Counted from the stretch's first letter, positions 45,924 through 59,649 are shown. The stretch is DNA of 64,000 nucleotides from Allantophomopsis cytisporea (GCA_024752435.1 CP103024.1:1178001-1242000), one strand, 5' to 3'. Notes: a model not told the origin generated them from the sequence alone. Numbers and translations: made by a program.

Positions 45924-46127
45924 CTATTCAACCGAACCGCCATGGTGTTTTGACTCAGGTGGTTTATCCTTCTCACAACACTTCTGAGTGGTGGGCGCAC
46001 ATCGTAGCTTGAATCTCAAGTGCTTTCGATATGTGTTATCTTTGCACATATCTAATATACCAGGCACAGTCAAGAGTCCTTCGATTACTGCATCTAGGTC
46101 CCTCGAAGTGATATACCGTGGAGCCAT
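45924..46127 (-). CDS. Possible small hypothetical protein (67 aa)
   Basis: Open frame from an ATG with ordinary amino-acid composition: RYITSRDLDAVIEGLLTVPG, then a Lys/Cys-rich tail. No family recognised and no splice evidence. May be a real small gene or chance. Confidence 0.3.
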   Translation of the reverse strand: MAPRYITSRDLDAVIEGLLTVPGILDMCKDNTYRKHLRFKLRCAPTTQKCCEKDKPPESKHHGGSVE

Positions 46128-46228
46128 CAGGCTAGAGCAAGAGCAAACACATGTCTACAACCACATCACTCGAAGGGCCCTCACCGACCGCCAATGTCAA
46201 AATAATGAATTAATCAATATTAAATTTT

Positions 46229-46250
46229 TACATACATACATACATACAAA
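46229..46250. repeat. (CATA)n short tandem repeat
   Basis: About five CATA/TACA units. Confidence 0.8.
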
Positions 46251-46426
46251 CACCTAACGTAGTGTAAAGTATAAGGTAGGCGTGGACACATAAGTCCCGT
46301 CCTCGATCCAATCCAACCCTGTCCAACACCCAATATTATCATCACCTATCCGAAACCCCATATTAAAATGTCATAAATCTGTCCATCGCCTCTCTTGCAC
46401 CGCCGAGCCGCAGTTCACATAACCTA

Positions 46427-47580
46427 CTACTTCGCTGCCTTAGTCAAGCCAACTCCCAAGCCCACACCGAGCGCAATAGCAAGGATGATAAGTACAACGA
46501 CAAGCAAGCACCACCACTTAAGGCGGTTTCTGCGGCGCGCATGTTCATTCGCCTTCTCGATCTCAACGTTTCCGCGATCAACATCCTGGGCCGTCTTGTC
46601 GGCATTGATCTCAGTAGCCACGACGTCGTCCTCCTGCACCGCCACGATCTGCGCCATATCGGCAAACATGGCCGCCAAATCGGTCAGCGTTGCCTCAATG
46701 CGCTGCAGCTCGTTGTGGCGCGCGCGCACAGCACCCAGCACTGAAGAGGCTTGGCCAGAACGGTTGGATTTGAGCTAAGGGTTTCAATTTAGCTTCTTGA
46801 TTTACGTAGATTGCATAGGAAAAGAGGTGGAAGAGTGGATAGATGTGAGCGGGTAACTTACAGCTGTTTGGAAAACGCCCTCAGAGCCCCAGTCCATCTG
46901 CGCCGCTTCGTGAACCTCTTCCTCGGACGCGTCAGGATTGACGATGCGGTATTGGCGAGCAATCGAGTCCTGGTAGCGCTGGCGGTACTGCATCTCCTCT
47001 TGCTGGTAGCTCTTGAGTTCATTCTCGAAAGTGTCCTTCAACTGTTTAGCCTGTCTGGCCTTGACACCACGAGAAGCTTCATTCGTCTTGGCGGCATCGA
47101 GCTCGAGATACTTGATCTGGTCGCGGATCTGGGTGTTCTTCAACTGCGTCTGTGCGACGAGCGATTCGAGCTGCTGTGAGGAACTGGAGTCGGGTGAGGA
47201 AAGTGCACGCTGATGCAGTGTTGCGATCGATTGAATGTTCGACGTCAATGTCCCGATCTCTCTCTTGCAGAAGTCCACGCGCGACAGAAAATCCGCCTGA
47301 GTTAGCACGTGTGATGTTGGCGCCGCGGCGGCTGGTGGAGCACTGTTGCTGTAGGCGGATGTGCCGGAATAGTTTGAGGTTTGATGTTCTATCTGAGGTT
47401 GCTGTAGTGTAGACTGTGAAAATCTGTCAGCAATAATTCTTTGCTTGTTTTCTTCTCGTCGGCATAGTGAGGCATGGCAGTTACATTTTGCTCATATGGT
47501 GTGCAATATTGACCCGCTTCCGCTCCAGGACCTCCATGGTATGGATTTTGTCCGTTTTGAGTGTACTGTGTGTAGGACAT
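46427..47580 (-). CDS. SSO1: Plasma-membrane syntaxin (Qa-SNARE), Sso1/2-like
   Basis: t-SNARE for exocytic vesicle fusion at the plasma membrane. Exons 47580-47485, 47413-46862 and 46774-46427 make 331 residues. An N-terminal low-complexity segment leads to the Habc helices (about 60-190, ending VNPDASEEEVHEAAQMDWG). The SNARE helix follows (RHNELQRIEATLTDLAAMFADM...VQEDDVVATEI, zero-layer Gln in VQEDD). A basic RRRNRLKWW then meets one C-terminal membrane anchor (LLVVVLIILAIALGVGLGVG). The first intron ends the short exon after YEQN. Confidence 0.92.
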
Positions 47581-50500
47581 TTTCCAAAAATTTGTTGTGC
47601 GCCGGGAAGTACGAGAAGAAATGGTGTTGGTGAGTGTGTTAAGAGCTTGATCTGCCCTGGTTCTGATTTGGATTATGACGTGGTTACGATCGGTAAAGAC
47701 GCAAAGGAACGAAGCCTGGTCGATCGTATTCACCGGAAACAGATTCTGTACTTTTGCCTTTGCAACCGCAATTACAGCCTCCTAACAATTGAGCTCCAAA
47801 AGAGGCGACGAGAAAGGTGAAGTAGAATCAGATGATGCTCAATTAAGCACAGCCGACGTTAAATTTGAAGAAAAGAGGAGAAAAGTGAAATAGAAAGAGA
47901 GGTGTGAGCATGGTGTTGCCTACTGATCATTAGTGCTACCTTAAAGTACAGCACATCACCTCGTCAAGGTAAGTATTTAGGTACAGATAGTAGTTGTCAG
48001 ACCACGCCAGAGAAGACCTTACCCAGATAATCATAATTCATATAACACACTAGAATGGTCAATTAGAATAAATACGTTCTCGTATCTTATTCTCATCAGC
48101 AATCACTTACCCAAATGGTGAATATCTCTATTGAGCAGGTCAAGTCCTCATCAAGACGACTTGGAACAACTCACAACCGCTATCCACAATAATAATAATG
48201 CATTGACATTCAGATGTCATCCTCACCACCTTATTCGGCATGGCTGGCTGTTAGACCGACGGGCCACCAGCTGATGGTACCAAGCTTGATGCACCAAGCA
48301 TTTCCCCAGCTTACAAAGGTGCCCAGCACTCCACACCATCATAAGCTGACTGTGCACTGCGCCTGCGTTACTTCATCAACCCTCTGCCTTCTGATGCAAC
48401 GGAAATTTCTCATTGCGAAAGCCGATATGGCGATGAGAACGGAGACACGACTGATGAAGAAGAAGGTGAAGGTGAAGAGGAGAGAGAAGAATTCTTTCGT
48501 CAGTGGCATTCTGAGACGCCAAGCAAGTACACTTTATTAAGCCCTTGCTTCGTAGTATTTGGAGTCAGTCACGTGAGAATTCTGCTTCTGGGGCGCACAG
48601 TATCCCAATCCCATAGACGGCAGTCATTATTCACACGCTTCTTGCTTCTGTCTTCATTGTTGAAGATAAGGCGGGCAAAATAGGGCCTTTCTGGGATCGA
48701 ACCATGGATATGATAGTATCTTGACAACTGTCGGGCATTACTCAAATCTTACATCAAAAGCTCAAGTGATATATCCAAAAGTAAAGTGCAGTCTCTGTAC
48801 ATATTGTCGTGTCTTAACCCTCATGATATCTTGCCTGAATTTGGACATCTACTCTTAGACGTGGGAAACACTTAAATGTCCGGTTTTCAGACAATAGAAA
48901 CGTTGAGGACATTTACAATCATACGCAAAGCATACTGGCTTCACTTTCAGAACCAAGGGGCCTTCAATGGTTACTATAGTTCCAGTGCTGAAGGTCAAGA
49001 TATGATAGATGTAGTACTTATTCATCGAGCTTTGAATCAGGTTCAAGAGATATGATAGCAATTTGTACTGTATGTATTCCTTAGTCGTGACTTTCACATA
49101 TGAATTGATATTCTTTATATCCATACCTATTTCTAACATGCGTAACTCGCGTTAGAGTGATTAGGATGTACAATTGAGGCTATGTCGAGCGGTACCAAAA
49201 AACAGGAGTTCTATTGAGGAGGAGTTCGCTCGATAGAAAGACAATTTCACATACAACAAGAGCGCAGTATAATACACGCAGCTCTCCTTCATTAAACTCT
49301 CATGTGCACACCGTACGCATCATACATGGATCATAGTATCAGCTAGGACTGATTATATTCTTATTAGGGTCAACTAAATTACAAGAATGGTCTGTATAAC
49401 ATGCGTATATTATAATATAACACTAGATTGTGCAAGTACAGAACAGTCAAGGCATTTTTAACATGCGCAAGTCCCAATCTCAGTTTTAACCAGATAGCAG
49501 TGATTGAGATCCCTTAATTTCGTGTATATAAGAGTAGTTTGTCCGACCTTGAGCTATTAGCCATCCTTGGTATAGGATTCCAACTTTCGGTATTCTGTCG
49601 CGTAGTTCGACAAATGGCGTTGCTCATCCCTTTCAATAACATGATGATGGTGATGATGATGATGATGATGATGAGATATATAGAGGATGAGCATGAGAAC
49701 GGTGATAAAGAGTCACTCTAGAATATCAAAAGGCACCAAGAGTTTGTCTAGAGGGGTTCTCACACCCATATAAGCGTTTCCAACGTAATGTTCCTGCGGT
49801 ACAAAACCATAAGTATTAGAGACACTAGGTATATATAGGTACAGGCGTTCCTCTCCCAAAGAAATAAATAGGTAAAACTTAGTCTAGCAAAACAGTTGCC
49901 GACTTCGAGATGTTATAAAGACAATTGATCCTCTTTGCTCATAACACAACAAACCAGCCCTTTCTCTTATTTCTTTTCTTTGTGCGTCCCCAGTACATTC
50001 GAAGTACATTTTATGTTCATTTGCTTCTTATCTAGTTCTGACTATATAAAAGATAGAGAGAAAAGGCTGATTAACAGGTATATATTGGACCCTCTAAGAG
50101 CTTTATGAGGATGGCTTTTACTTGAATGGAAATATCGTGAGAGAAGGCAATTCTATGATTAGATGGCATTATCACTAAGCCCCTAGAGTAATTGGATTCC
50201 CTCTTTCGGAATACAAATGGTCATGGGACCGTGTGGGTAGAGGTGCTTTCATACTGGCTAAGGTAATCTTGCTTAGAGAGGCAACGCTAAGGCAACATGT
50301 GAGTAGTAGGTCTCATATATAGAGCAAGTTTAAGGGAACATGGAGCAAGTGTGTATTTATGCTAGCAGTGTGTAGCTATCTGTATAAATGCAGCTATTCA
50401 GCTTAACCCTCATGATACGTCCTATTAAGGGCTTGAGTACATCCAGAAGTGAAGGAACATTTTTCAAATTGGATCTTTCTCCCCGAGTTATGGTTTCTAG

Positions 50501-52266
50501 GGCAACTTGAACGACACGTAGGCCAAGAGTCGACGTGTCAATATTCTTATAACTTTTCTACCAGCTCGGCGTACAATAATTGAATGAATGCTCACCTAAC
50601 TGCCTACGTCGAACAGTCAATGGTTGTCGGTGGTTCTATGTGGGCTCATCCGGTGGAAGGAGTCAGATCAAGTGGTGTCTATATTGGCGTTATGTTTTCC
50701 CAGAGAACTATGGTAACCTCTACATAGCACATACATTGAACTCCACAATCGAGGACGAGCTTATCATTATACAGTAGACGCGAACTCTAGCTATCAGACG
50801 TTGAGCGAGATATGTTCAGTGATATCTTTATGGATTAGTTAAAGTTATTGCCACTTCTCATGAGAGAGGCGACATGCTAGAGTATGAAAAGCATATATAC
50901 TGTAACATAACTTTTCCTATGCGGTAGACACCGGTGGAAATTTTGAACTTTAAACCATCTTCATGTTTGGGTTACCTCAACAATAATGACTATCTACAGT
51001 AGGAATCCGGAGAAGCAAATTTTACCATTGTGGGTCACTCTTATCTAATCTCTTGTGCATATATCTTTGTACCAGCAGTTGTATATTCTTTCTTTTGCCA
51101 GCGTCTTCTTTCAAATTGTAGCGTCGATTGATGTAATGCAGATTTTGACTATCAATCAATGCTGTACTACACTCTAGACACTACAAACATCAATCCTTCA
51201 AAGGCTATACGATTACAATGGCCAAGCGTGCTGGAATATTTGATGAAACGTGAAAGGTATTGGGAGTATGTTACAACCAGAGAAAAACATGTCTAAAAAC
51301 TGTCTATTAGCAAAGAGCCTTGAAATATTAGTAACTGCTATTATGAATCATAGTCTTCCCTTCTTGCTAATCTATATCTCTGCCAGGAAGTGAAACAAAT
51401 TTCTACAAACCAACGTGTGGGACTTAAGCCACAATTGATATGGTTCATGGTTCATAGTCTAATCCTAGAAATTTGAGCTCCTGGACCGACAAGATATTTG
51501 ATGATGATCGACTTACCTCTATCCTTTTCTCTTCTAGTCTCGCTCTTTTCAACGGCGACGTTTATCTCAAACTCTCTTCGCTCGTACTTTACCTTTATCT
51601 CCCTCAAGTACATACTCGGATGTGGCAACTCTTGCCTTTACCCCTTTCCCTTCCTCCGCCCCTCATTCTACCGTCCGGCAGCTTCACCGGAGCGGGTCAG
51701 GTACGTACATTTACGGGCAACGTAGAATGGGACGAAGTTGTAACTAACCTCGTTAGAGTGTCTCAGTCAGGAAACATATACAGGACCCCCTGTCCTTTCG
51801 AGTGCACGGTTCTAACCTTGTTCCATTTTCTGTGGCCAGCGACTATATGCTTTTGCACCGCTGTATTCTTCGTCGAATATGCATCCGGTCTTTAGCCATT
51901 GTATGGGGAAACAAATGGGTCCAGCTCTGAATTGACCGCTACATACTGGTTAGACATAAGAACTTAGATAGACTAGAATGTTGGGAAAGCTTGTCAATGA
52001 TACATATGAACGACACTAGCATCTATGTTCTAAGCTTAACGATAGTCAGAGCTTAATAAGTGGTCAATACGGGATCATGGCTGAGGCCGAAATGATACTG
52101 TTGATTGAACGGAGCATGAGGTCTTTGGCACAAGTATAAGTAGATAGATATTCTGCAACTTGGGGACACCATCCAGCAACAAACACAGCCGCTCAATACA
52201 GTCTCGCCTCCATTCAAGTACTCAGTCTTCTTTACCAATACAACCTCCTCTTTTTCTACCTTCAAG
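47581..52266. other. 4.7-kb gene-poor, AT-rich region
   Basis: No confident gene. A possible acidic coding remnant lies at about 48345-48660 (SRYGDENGDTTDEEEGEGEE type) but lacks a clear start. A (GAT)n run is at 49641-49674. Visibly richer in A/T than the flanks, with many stops on both strands. Confidence 0.5.
49641..49674. repeat. (ATG/GAT)n trinucleotide repeat
   Basis: About eleven imperfect GAT units in the gene-poor region. Confidence 0.9.
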
Positions 52267-52619
52267 ATGGTCCGTATCTTCTCAGTCGGCTTGATTCTTC
52301 TCGCCAGCGCTTTCACTGCGCAAGCTTGCACGTACTGCCAGTGCTTGTTCGCGGACAGTTCTCACTGCTGTGTGTACTCGGTAGGCATTCCCTAGGCTTG
52401 GACCTATAATCTTTCCAATCAAGGAATATAACTGACTCCGTTACGTAGGATGCCACAGAAGGCAACATTGACTGTACTTCAGTCTGCGCAAAGGCTCATC
52501 GCGCAGACGGTGTCAGCAACTCTGACGGCAGCGCTGGCACCGCTTGCAATGCCGGGGGAAGTTACAAGTGCACTTCTGTGTTTGACGCCCAGGACCGCAC
52601 CGAATGCTACACAGAGTAA
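52267..52619 (+). CDS. Small secreted cysteine-rich protein (effector-like)
   Basis: Two exons, 52267-52380 and 52449-52619, give 94 residues. The signal peptide VRIFSVGLILLASAFTAQA is followed by a mature chain of about 74 residues with ten cysteines, arranged as CTYCQC, HCC, DCTSVC, AC, KC and EC, enough for five disulphides. No transmembrane helix, no catalytic motif. Size, secretion and cysteine content fit apoplastic effector or antimicrobial-type proteins of fungi, but no named family is claimed. It stands alone between two long gene-poor stretches, a common setting for effector genes. Even cysteine number and the clean splice support a real gene. Confidence 0.82.
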
Positions 52620-54341
52620 TATCTTCGTTGGAACCCCTCCATCTTGCTGGGCATCATCGGGTAGTTGGCACTGGAAGAGATTATCGCGCTGGTATACCAT
52701 AAGGGTGTGGTTATCTTGACCTGTACTTGATAGCTAGAAGACTTCATAACCTAGCTCTTATGGGGAAAACCGAGACAAATCAAGATACCTTAGACAGAAA
52801 TCTTATATGTGATTCAGGCTCTATTTACCATGACTTCACCGACCACTATGATTCTCCTTGGTGATGCATATAAAATTAAGGTTTTGCACGGGCCATATCC
52901 TTGTTACCGTGTTCCGGCGCTACAACTCCGCCACAAAAACCCCGTGATCCTGAGCCTCACCTTCGCTTCACGATGTCGGCCCAGAAACACCAACAACTTT
53001 ATCATATCAGTCCACGAATTTCTCCCGGGTGACAATTCCATCGACAGTGTCTTGGAATTCGGACCACAGTCGTGCCGCCACAGACATCGTCATAACCCGC
53101 ATTCCCCGACTCAGAATCCACCTGACACTTGTTCCCCAGAACCGCTTGTCCGTAGGATAAGCGCTGTCAAGTCGGGTCCCTGGAAATGGCATGCAGGACT
53201 ACAGTACTCCGATTGAACCCCCAAAAGTCTAAGTTGCCTGTCTCACTACTAGCACACCTAACTCACCTGGCTAGCGCATATTACCCTTGACGGTGGCACT
53301 CAATACTCGTCAAAGACCTTTCGAAGTACATACAGAGGAAATAACCATGTAAGTCCAGCGAGGAAGACAGCCGACCAGTCCCCGAAAATGCTCTATCTAT
53401 CTATAAAAGCAACTCCAGTCGACACGAACTCCCAATTGGAGAAGCTACCGCAATAACTCAAGATAAGAACCCTGTGACTTCGCAGTGTAGCACATTTGAC
53501 TACGAGAGATGTATGATAGTGAGGCTGTATATGATGACGAGCTATTACGGTGACGACAATGAGCACGGAGACGTTGAAGACTCGCTGTAGTTGATAGTCC
53601 TCTCTCGACCCCGCAACACGCCGCGAATAATCTTGCTTGAGTTCTGTTTCTTGTAATAGGGTCAGAGGAATACGAGTAGAGTGGTGACTATATATTCACC
53701 AAACTGCCCACGCAAGGCGATAACCCGGGTCTAAGGGTGGGTAGCAGGCCAAGATGCGAAGTGACAATAGAACATGTACACACTCTTATCTGCTACAATC
53801 AACCAATACCTCCAACACCGTAGATTAGTATCGCGCACATATAGCTCGAGTACCCAATCACCGAACCACTCACAATAGCTATGAAAATCGAAAATGCATT
53901 TTTGTATCTCATATCTCATCTCTACGCACCCTCTATGCCCTACACATCCCCCATCCATGCACACCCGAGCTCTCCCCAACCAATCCCCAATCCTCAATCC
54001 CCAGTCCAAATCCAAATCCTCCCAAATCGATGAAAGTTAAGAACAAACCCCTCGTATCCAATCCCCAACTCGTCCAACGAGTTAGGAATAAAGGTAAGAA
54101 CAGGCAAGAAAGTAAGTAAGAGAGCAAGCCGGCTCAAACCACACAGGAAAACCCAGGCTAGCAAGAAGCAAAAGAAGGTAGAGAATGAATCCAAGAACAG
54201 AACCGATATTTTTTGCTTTGTCCCTCGCACCAATCGTACATATACAAGCAAAAGGTGAAGCCAAGAAGTGAAGCAGTGAAGTGAAGTCGTCAAGCGTTAT
54301 AATCTTACAGTCAAAAATAAAGACATATGTCCACTGAAGGT
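52620..54341. other. Intergenic region
   Basis: 1.7 kb. A minus-strand open frame at 53007-53192 (WILSRGMRVMTMSVAARLW) looks somewhat protein-like but is too short to assign. Otherwise nothing recognised. Confidence 0.5.
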
Positions 54342-56302
54342 TTAATGAGCGCGCTTGTGCTTATGGCTCTTGCCCGTGCTAGCAGCAAGGTTGGTGACCG
54401 TAACAGTAGTAGCAGGGACAGTGACCGTGACAGTTGCGCCACATCCACCAGCTGCCTTCGTAGCGCCGGAATTGGCTGTCGTGAGCGTGAAGGTGCTGTG
54501 CAAGGTAGCAGTGGAGTAAAGATGCCTGGTAGACGTCTCGTCGTTTGAAGCTGCTGAGTTACCACTGCCATCGCCATAGGTTCCTGGGGAAGTGGCGTTA
54601 TAACCTGCTGTTGAGTTGTATCCTCCTACCGGGTAGCTGGACACGGATGCACTGGGGTAAGAAGAGACGTGTGAAGCAGACGAGATAGCAGAAGTGGTAG
54701 CAGTGGTTGACGATGCAGAAGCGGAAGTAGACTTAGTAGCAGTAGCAGAAGACGTAGCGGAGCCAGCGATAGCATCTGTCTGGGAAGAGCTGGTGTCAAC
54801 AACCTTCTTATTGCCCGACAATGCGGAGGAGCTAGATGTGGAGTTGTTGACGCCATAGACGGCATTTGCGCAGCCGCCAGAGGCGCACTTCTGGTACAGT
54901 GAGATAGTGCCAGCACCACCACAATTCTCAGTGCTGTCTCCAGCACATGGCATATAGCAGTTGCCCATGAGGCCGGCGACAGGGGCGCGGTCAGAGGCGA
55001 CGGAATTGCCGCAGTAGCACTCGTCGCTGTATTCCATACCGGCAATAGAGTAGCCCTGATCAATGCAGTAGTCGACGCAGTACTCGACGGTCATGTTGTC
55101 TGCAGTTGTAGAGGCGCCATCAAGGGTGCGGGTTTGGCCGTAGACGTCTGTGCCGCAGCCGAGGTATTCGAAGCCTTTTGATACAGTTAAGTCGACGTAT
55201 GGGTTCTCTGGGAGGCCGATGGTGGTGGTTGCACCACACCCGGTCTTTGCTACTGCTGTCTCTGGGCCAGATTGGACAGGGTTGCAACCTGGAAGCTCAG
55301 AGAGGACACCAGTGACTTGCTCGTCAACAGAGGCGGGGATCTTGCAGCCCTGAGGAACACCATCGTCGAAGAAAGAGAAGACAGGGCAGTCTTCAATCAC
55401 ACCGCTGTCAGCAGTACAGGTGGTGACTGCCTTTTGTAGAGTGGGCACATCCCAGCCGTTGACAAAATCGCCGTGGTATCCGTAGCCAGTGTCATCGCCG
55501 TTGGCGAAAACAAAGGGCTGAGAATCACCGTACCAAAGGTCTTTGAAGTCGTCAACGTTCCAGGTAACTTCGTAGAAGAGGGAGATGGTACGCTTGGGGA
55601 AGTCGGAGGGGCAGTGACCGGCATTGTAAACAGATGGGTAGGACATGTGTGACTTGTGGTCTACAGAGTCGAGGTTGACACCATCCCAGCAAGAGGGGAA
55701 GAAGACTTGGGCACGGAGTCCGTCTGGGCAGTTATAGTCTGGAAGTCCATTGGTCTCGGCATTGTTAGTTCCAAGACAGGCAAAGGAGATGGCTTGCTGC
55801 TGGACTGTATCGGTGTAGTTTCTCAACATTGGGTTGCCGGCAACCATGCGGAAGCCCTCTGGGAAAGCAAGCAAACCGTTATCATACTCAGGGTCAGCTG
55901 GATCAGATCGCTGACTGTAATAAGGTTAGCATATGAAGATGTTATGATTTTGTAGAGGAAAGTAACTTACAGGTAGTAAATAGTTCCACCACCATTCTGC
56001 GTAACGCTAATAAAGCTGCCATTCTCGGCCTGGTAGTAAAGGGTCGGTACCCAGTAGTTGGAAAAATCCTTGGTAACTGTGCAAGAGGAGCATGTAGAAG
56101 CTTGAGTGTCATCGTAGTCCATCTCGAAACCGAATCCATTACCTCCCATGATAGTATGAACATGGCCAGAAACCTCTCCAGGATTGATGATTGGATCGGC
56201 ACGCTCAGTAACAATTGGTCCAGTACATGGGAGACGCCAGAATGCAGCAGCTGGTGCAATGAGGGCCATAAGGCCGAAGGCCATAGTGTTGGTGGAGTGC
56301 AT
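54342..56302 (-). CDS. Secreted DUF1996 protein with WSC domain
   Basis: Exons 56302-55971 and 55914-54342 make 634 residues. The signal peptide MAFGLMALIAPAAA precedes the DUF1996 domain (about 20-300: DPIINPGEVSGHVHTIMGGNGF, FFPSCWDGVNLDSVDHKSHMSYP, FYEVTWNVDDFKD). Next is a cysteine-rich WSC domain (YLGCGTDVYG...CIDQGYSIAGMEYSDECYCG...CAGDSTENCGG), which binds carbohydrate in cell walls. The tail is a Ser/Thr/Ala-rich stalk, likely heavily O-glycosylated, ending in a basic KSHKHKRAH. Function of DUF1996 is unknown; the layout suggests a cell-wall associated or secreted polysaccharide-binding protein. Confidence 0.93.
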
Positions 56303-57060
56303 CTTTTGTTTTTGTTGTTTTATCAACGTTGATACGTGAAGATTCGCTCAAGAATTGGTTGTTTACTTCTTTGTTTGTTTGTATATGCGGGAGAAGTTCA
56401 AATGTCGATAGTGAATTGAAAAGGGTGCTGTGAAATACCAGATACCTAGGATCAATGGTAATGCAGAAAAAGTGCAGTCGACGTGATATAGTCACGGAAG
56501 AAAAGAATGGATTTGAAGGAATGTAATACGCACAGAGTCACAGCTCTTGATGCGTGCAAATTTTTGAAGGAAAGGAACGCGATGAGGAGGAGAATATGTA
56601 GATGGAGATAGAAGACAGAGAGGAAGGAGGGGGAAGGGAATTTCTGTACGAAGGAGTGTGGGGTGAAAGATATAGAAGTACTGTCTGTACCTACATAAGG
56701 ACAATGACACCCAAAGTGATCAAGGTGCGCCAGTGTGCATCTCACATCTTTAGCCCCAACTGAGGCTGGCCGCCTACCGCCGACTAAGATAAGATGTGTG
56801 GATGTTCACATCGAGGTATGTACGTGAGGGATTGCAGCCTCTTTGGGGTGGGAGTGAAGTTTCTTAGACGAGCCAGGATAGTTGACGAACCATCCTACTC
56901 CAAAATCGATGTTTTAAAGCCACAAACGCAGACTAAAGAGGAGTCCGGCGCAGAACAGAACAAAAGGGAAACAGAGCAAGAACAGAGCAGGGGATTTGAA
57001 TAAGTTCTGTAAGGCTAGTCCTTTCGGCGATTACAAGCGTATGGATTCTCTGTCGGAGGA

Positions 57061-57084
57061 TTTCTTTTCTTTTCTTTTCTTTTC
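57061..57084. repeat. (TTTCT)n pentanucleotide repeat
   Basis: About five TTTCT units. Confidence 0.9.
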
Positions 57085-57519
57085 GAGATGGGACGGACAA
57101 ATTGGGAGGGAGAATAAATTGAGGACATGGACATGGATGAATATTGGCAAGGAAGGGGAGTCGGATGTGGGTTGCAGTGGGATGGTCATGAGTGGATGAG
57201 GATGAACGTTCTTCTGCACAGGGCGACATCTGTTTCTTTAGTCAGGTACAGAGTACGGGGGTCAGGTATGACTTGAGTAAGGATTACGGTACGGGCTAGG
57301 TACGGCGACGGCTTGTAAATTGCTAGGACGAACGAATGATGCTTAGCGGAAGGGAAGTCGAAACATCGTGTCTGCAAGTACAAGAACAGGAACAAGAATA
57401 TGAACAAGAATGCACTGAGAGGCGCAAGGAACCGATGTCAGATTTACAGGATCAAGATGAGATCCTTGGACAAGGTAGACACTGATAGTTCAAGAGGTAC
57501 AGACACTGTGAGAAGAGCG

Positions 57520-57554
57520 AGGAGAAGGAGAAGGAGAAGGAGAAGGAGAAGGAG
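57520..57554. repeat. (AGGAGA)n repeat
   Basis: Purine-only hexamer run of five to six units. Confidence 0.9.
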
Positions 57555-59649
57555 CAATGACAACAACATCAGCGTATATTGATTGTATGTACATACTGTA
57601 AATATGTGTGTTTCTATCTACAATGGATGGTTGGAAAGGATTGGTAGATGAAAAATATGTGCTTACGAAGTATATAAAATAGATTGGTTTAACAATATCG
57701 GTTGATGTATATTTATTCAGGTAATATTATTATTATGTGTGGTGTAGAAGTGCAGAAGACACACACACATACGCACTCGGAGTCTCACTCTCACTCACCA
57801 CTTGTCGGCCCCTCTCCCTCGCCATCTCACCACATAATATTCCTTCGACCTCGGAACACTTCCATCCACCATCATCCATCACAAACCGGATTGGCCGCTC
57901 CTCACCTAAACCAAAGACCTTAAAGAGCCCACCAGGAACAGGTAACGAACGACACATCGGACGGCGTCAAAAGTAAAATGGGCGTTCCTTTGTCGACCAA
58001 AAAGGACTACAAGCAAGCACTGGTGTGTACCAAGGAGAGTCAGTTTTAAGGGCTGGCGGTTTCAAAAGGCCGCCACATGGACCATGGATTTGACTCGTTC
58101 GGCACAAGATCAAGGAACAAACGCCCTTCCAGACTCCTTTCCATACCAACTGACATATTATTCATACGTATATACAGCGTCAATGTCTTATTGGCATCTA
58201 TTTGTGCAAAAATGCTTGGCTGCTCGGATTGCCATCCTCAGCCCTGCGGCGCGGCTGGGTAGATCATAGGCATAGCAATGAGACATGCCAATATCATTGA
58301 TGATTTAAGACTTGAGCTTCGGTTCGCGATAGAATACATCATGCTGACAGTCAATCAAACAAGGTAGCAATAGGAAGCAAGGTAAACTTCGACACAGATA
58401 ACTTCTGACCGCCACGCGAAATACAAAGGTATTGTGAAGATTCAATGGTCATTCCCTGTTCTCCTGCATATACAGCGTACACAATGACCTCTGATTCCTT
58501 CGCCCCAACTTACCGACCTACCAGACTTGCCAGACCAGTCACAACAGAATCCAATCTTACCGTCTCCCCTCCCTCCCCCTTCCAGGTGCATTCGCACAGA
58601 GTAGTAACGCATAGGGCTTGCTTGCTTGCTCGCTCACTCACCACCGTTCATTCGTCCTACATCCGAGAGCGCATTCTCAGTCAGAGCGCATGCAATGTCA
58701 CCCCCCACGATAAACAAAAACCTTCCATACCTGCTCCAATCCCAGCATCTTCACACACTATTGCTGTGAACCATCACACTCTTCTAGGGAAGGCGAGGGA
58801 AGACGATGAGAATGGAGGTCCAAGGGCGCTTGACAGTGATGGGGGCGCACATGCAGGTACCACCTCCGCCTGGGCTCGGACCCGTCATGCTTTTTAGCGT
58901 TAATAAGCTTAAGCTCAAGCTCAGATCATCCCCTACCGCGCCACTGCATGTTTGTTTAGGTCCTCCGTCTATTCACACTTTCTCATACAATTCACAGCGG
59001 AATGACATGACAAGGGAGAGTGAAGCGACACTCAATCGGTTTTCTGTCCATTCGGAAGAGATTCATGGATTTGTGTTACATGGACAGTCATTGATGGTTT
59101 TTGTTTCCGTCGCCACTCTGCAGCTTGACCGTTGTGAATCCAGCCGATTGCCTAGATCGGGGATGATGGATGAGGAGCGAATCGCCCACTTCATTGATTT
59201 TTTTCAGCCCTTTTTTGCCTTTTGGAGATATCCTAGCGGGGTCTCAATATGATTGTGTCCTTGATACAAGGATAGACATGCCAGTGAAGCTGAGATGATC
59301 ATTGAGGGGATTTTGTTTACCCCAAGTATCAGTATCCAAGTATAGATATCCAATCGTAGTCCTCTACGCTATACTAATATTTCACTCTACGAATATGTAT
59401 CTATCCATCTCATCCACCACCTCATTCAAAAGTAGTGATGCTAGGTGAGGTGGCTGCCGGCCCGCCACATCAACGGCAACGGCAGTCCACAGCTCTCAAA
59501 ACATCTCAGCTCCTCATACTTCCATCTGGCAGAAACGCTCCAACGCAGAATCTATCCGCACTAGAAATCCAGCCAGAGCATTCAATGCCCACTACCCCCT
59601 CAGCAAGCGAAATCTCCTCGCCGCAAGGCTGCAGTGCTTCACAGCAACG

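Noticed and set aside
48675..48712. tRNA-like T-arm (GGTTCGATCCC on the minus strand) with a following TTTT
   Set aside because: Stem pairs fail beyond three bases and no A box or cloverleaf can be drawn upstream; at most a degenerate fragment.
53007..53192. 61-codon minus-strand frame with protein-like composition
   Set aside because: No ATG context, splice partners or recognisable family; left as unexplained.
58445..59252. Two overlapping frames of about 150 codons
   Set aside because: Different frames of the same low-complexity sequence, with no recognisable domain or consistent splice signals.
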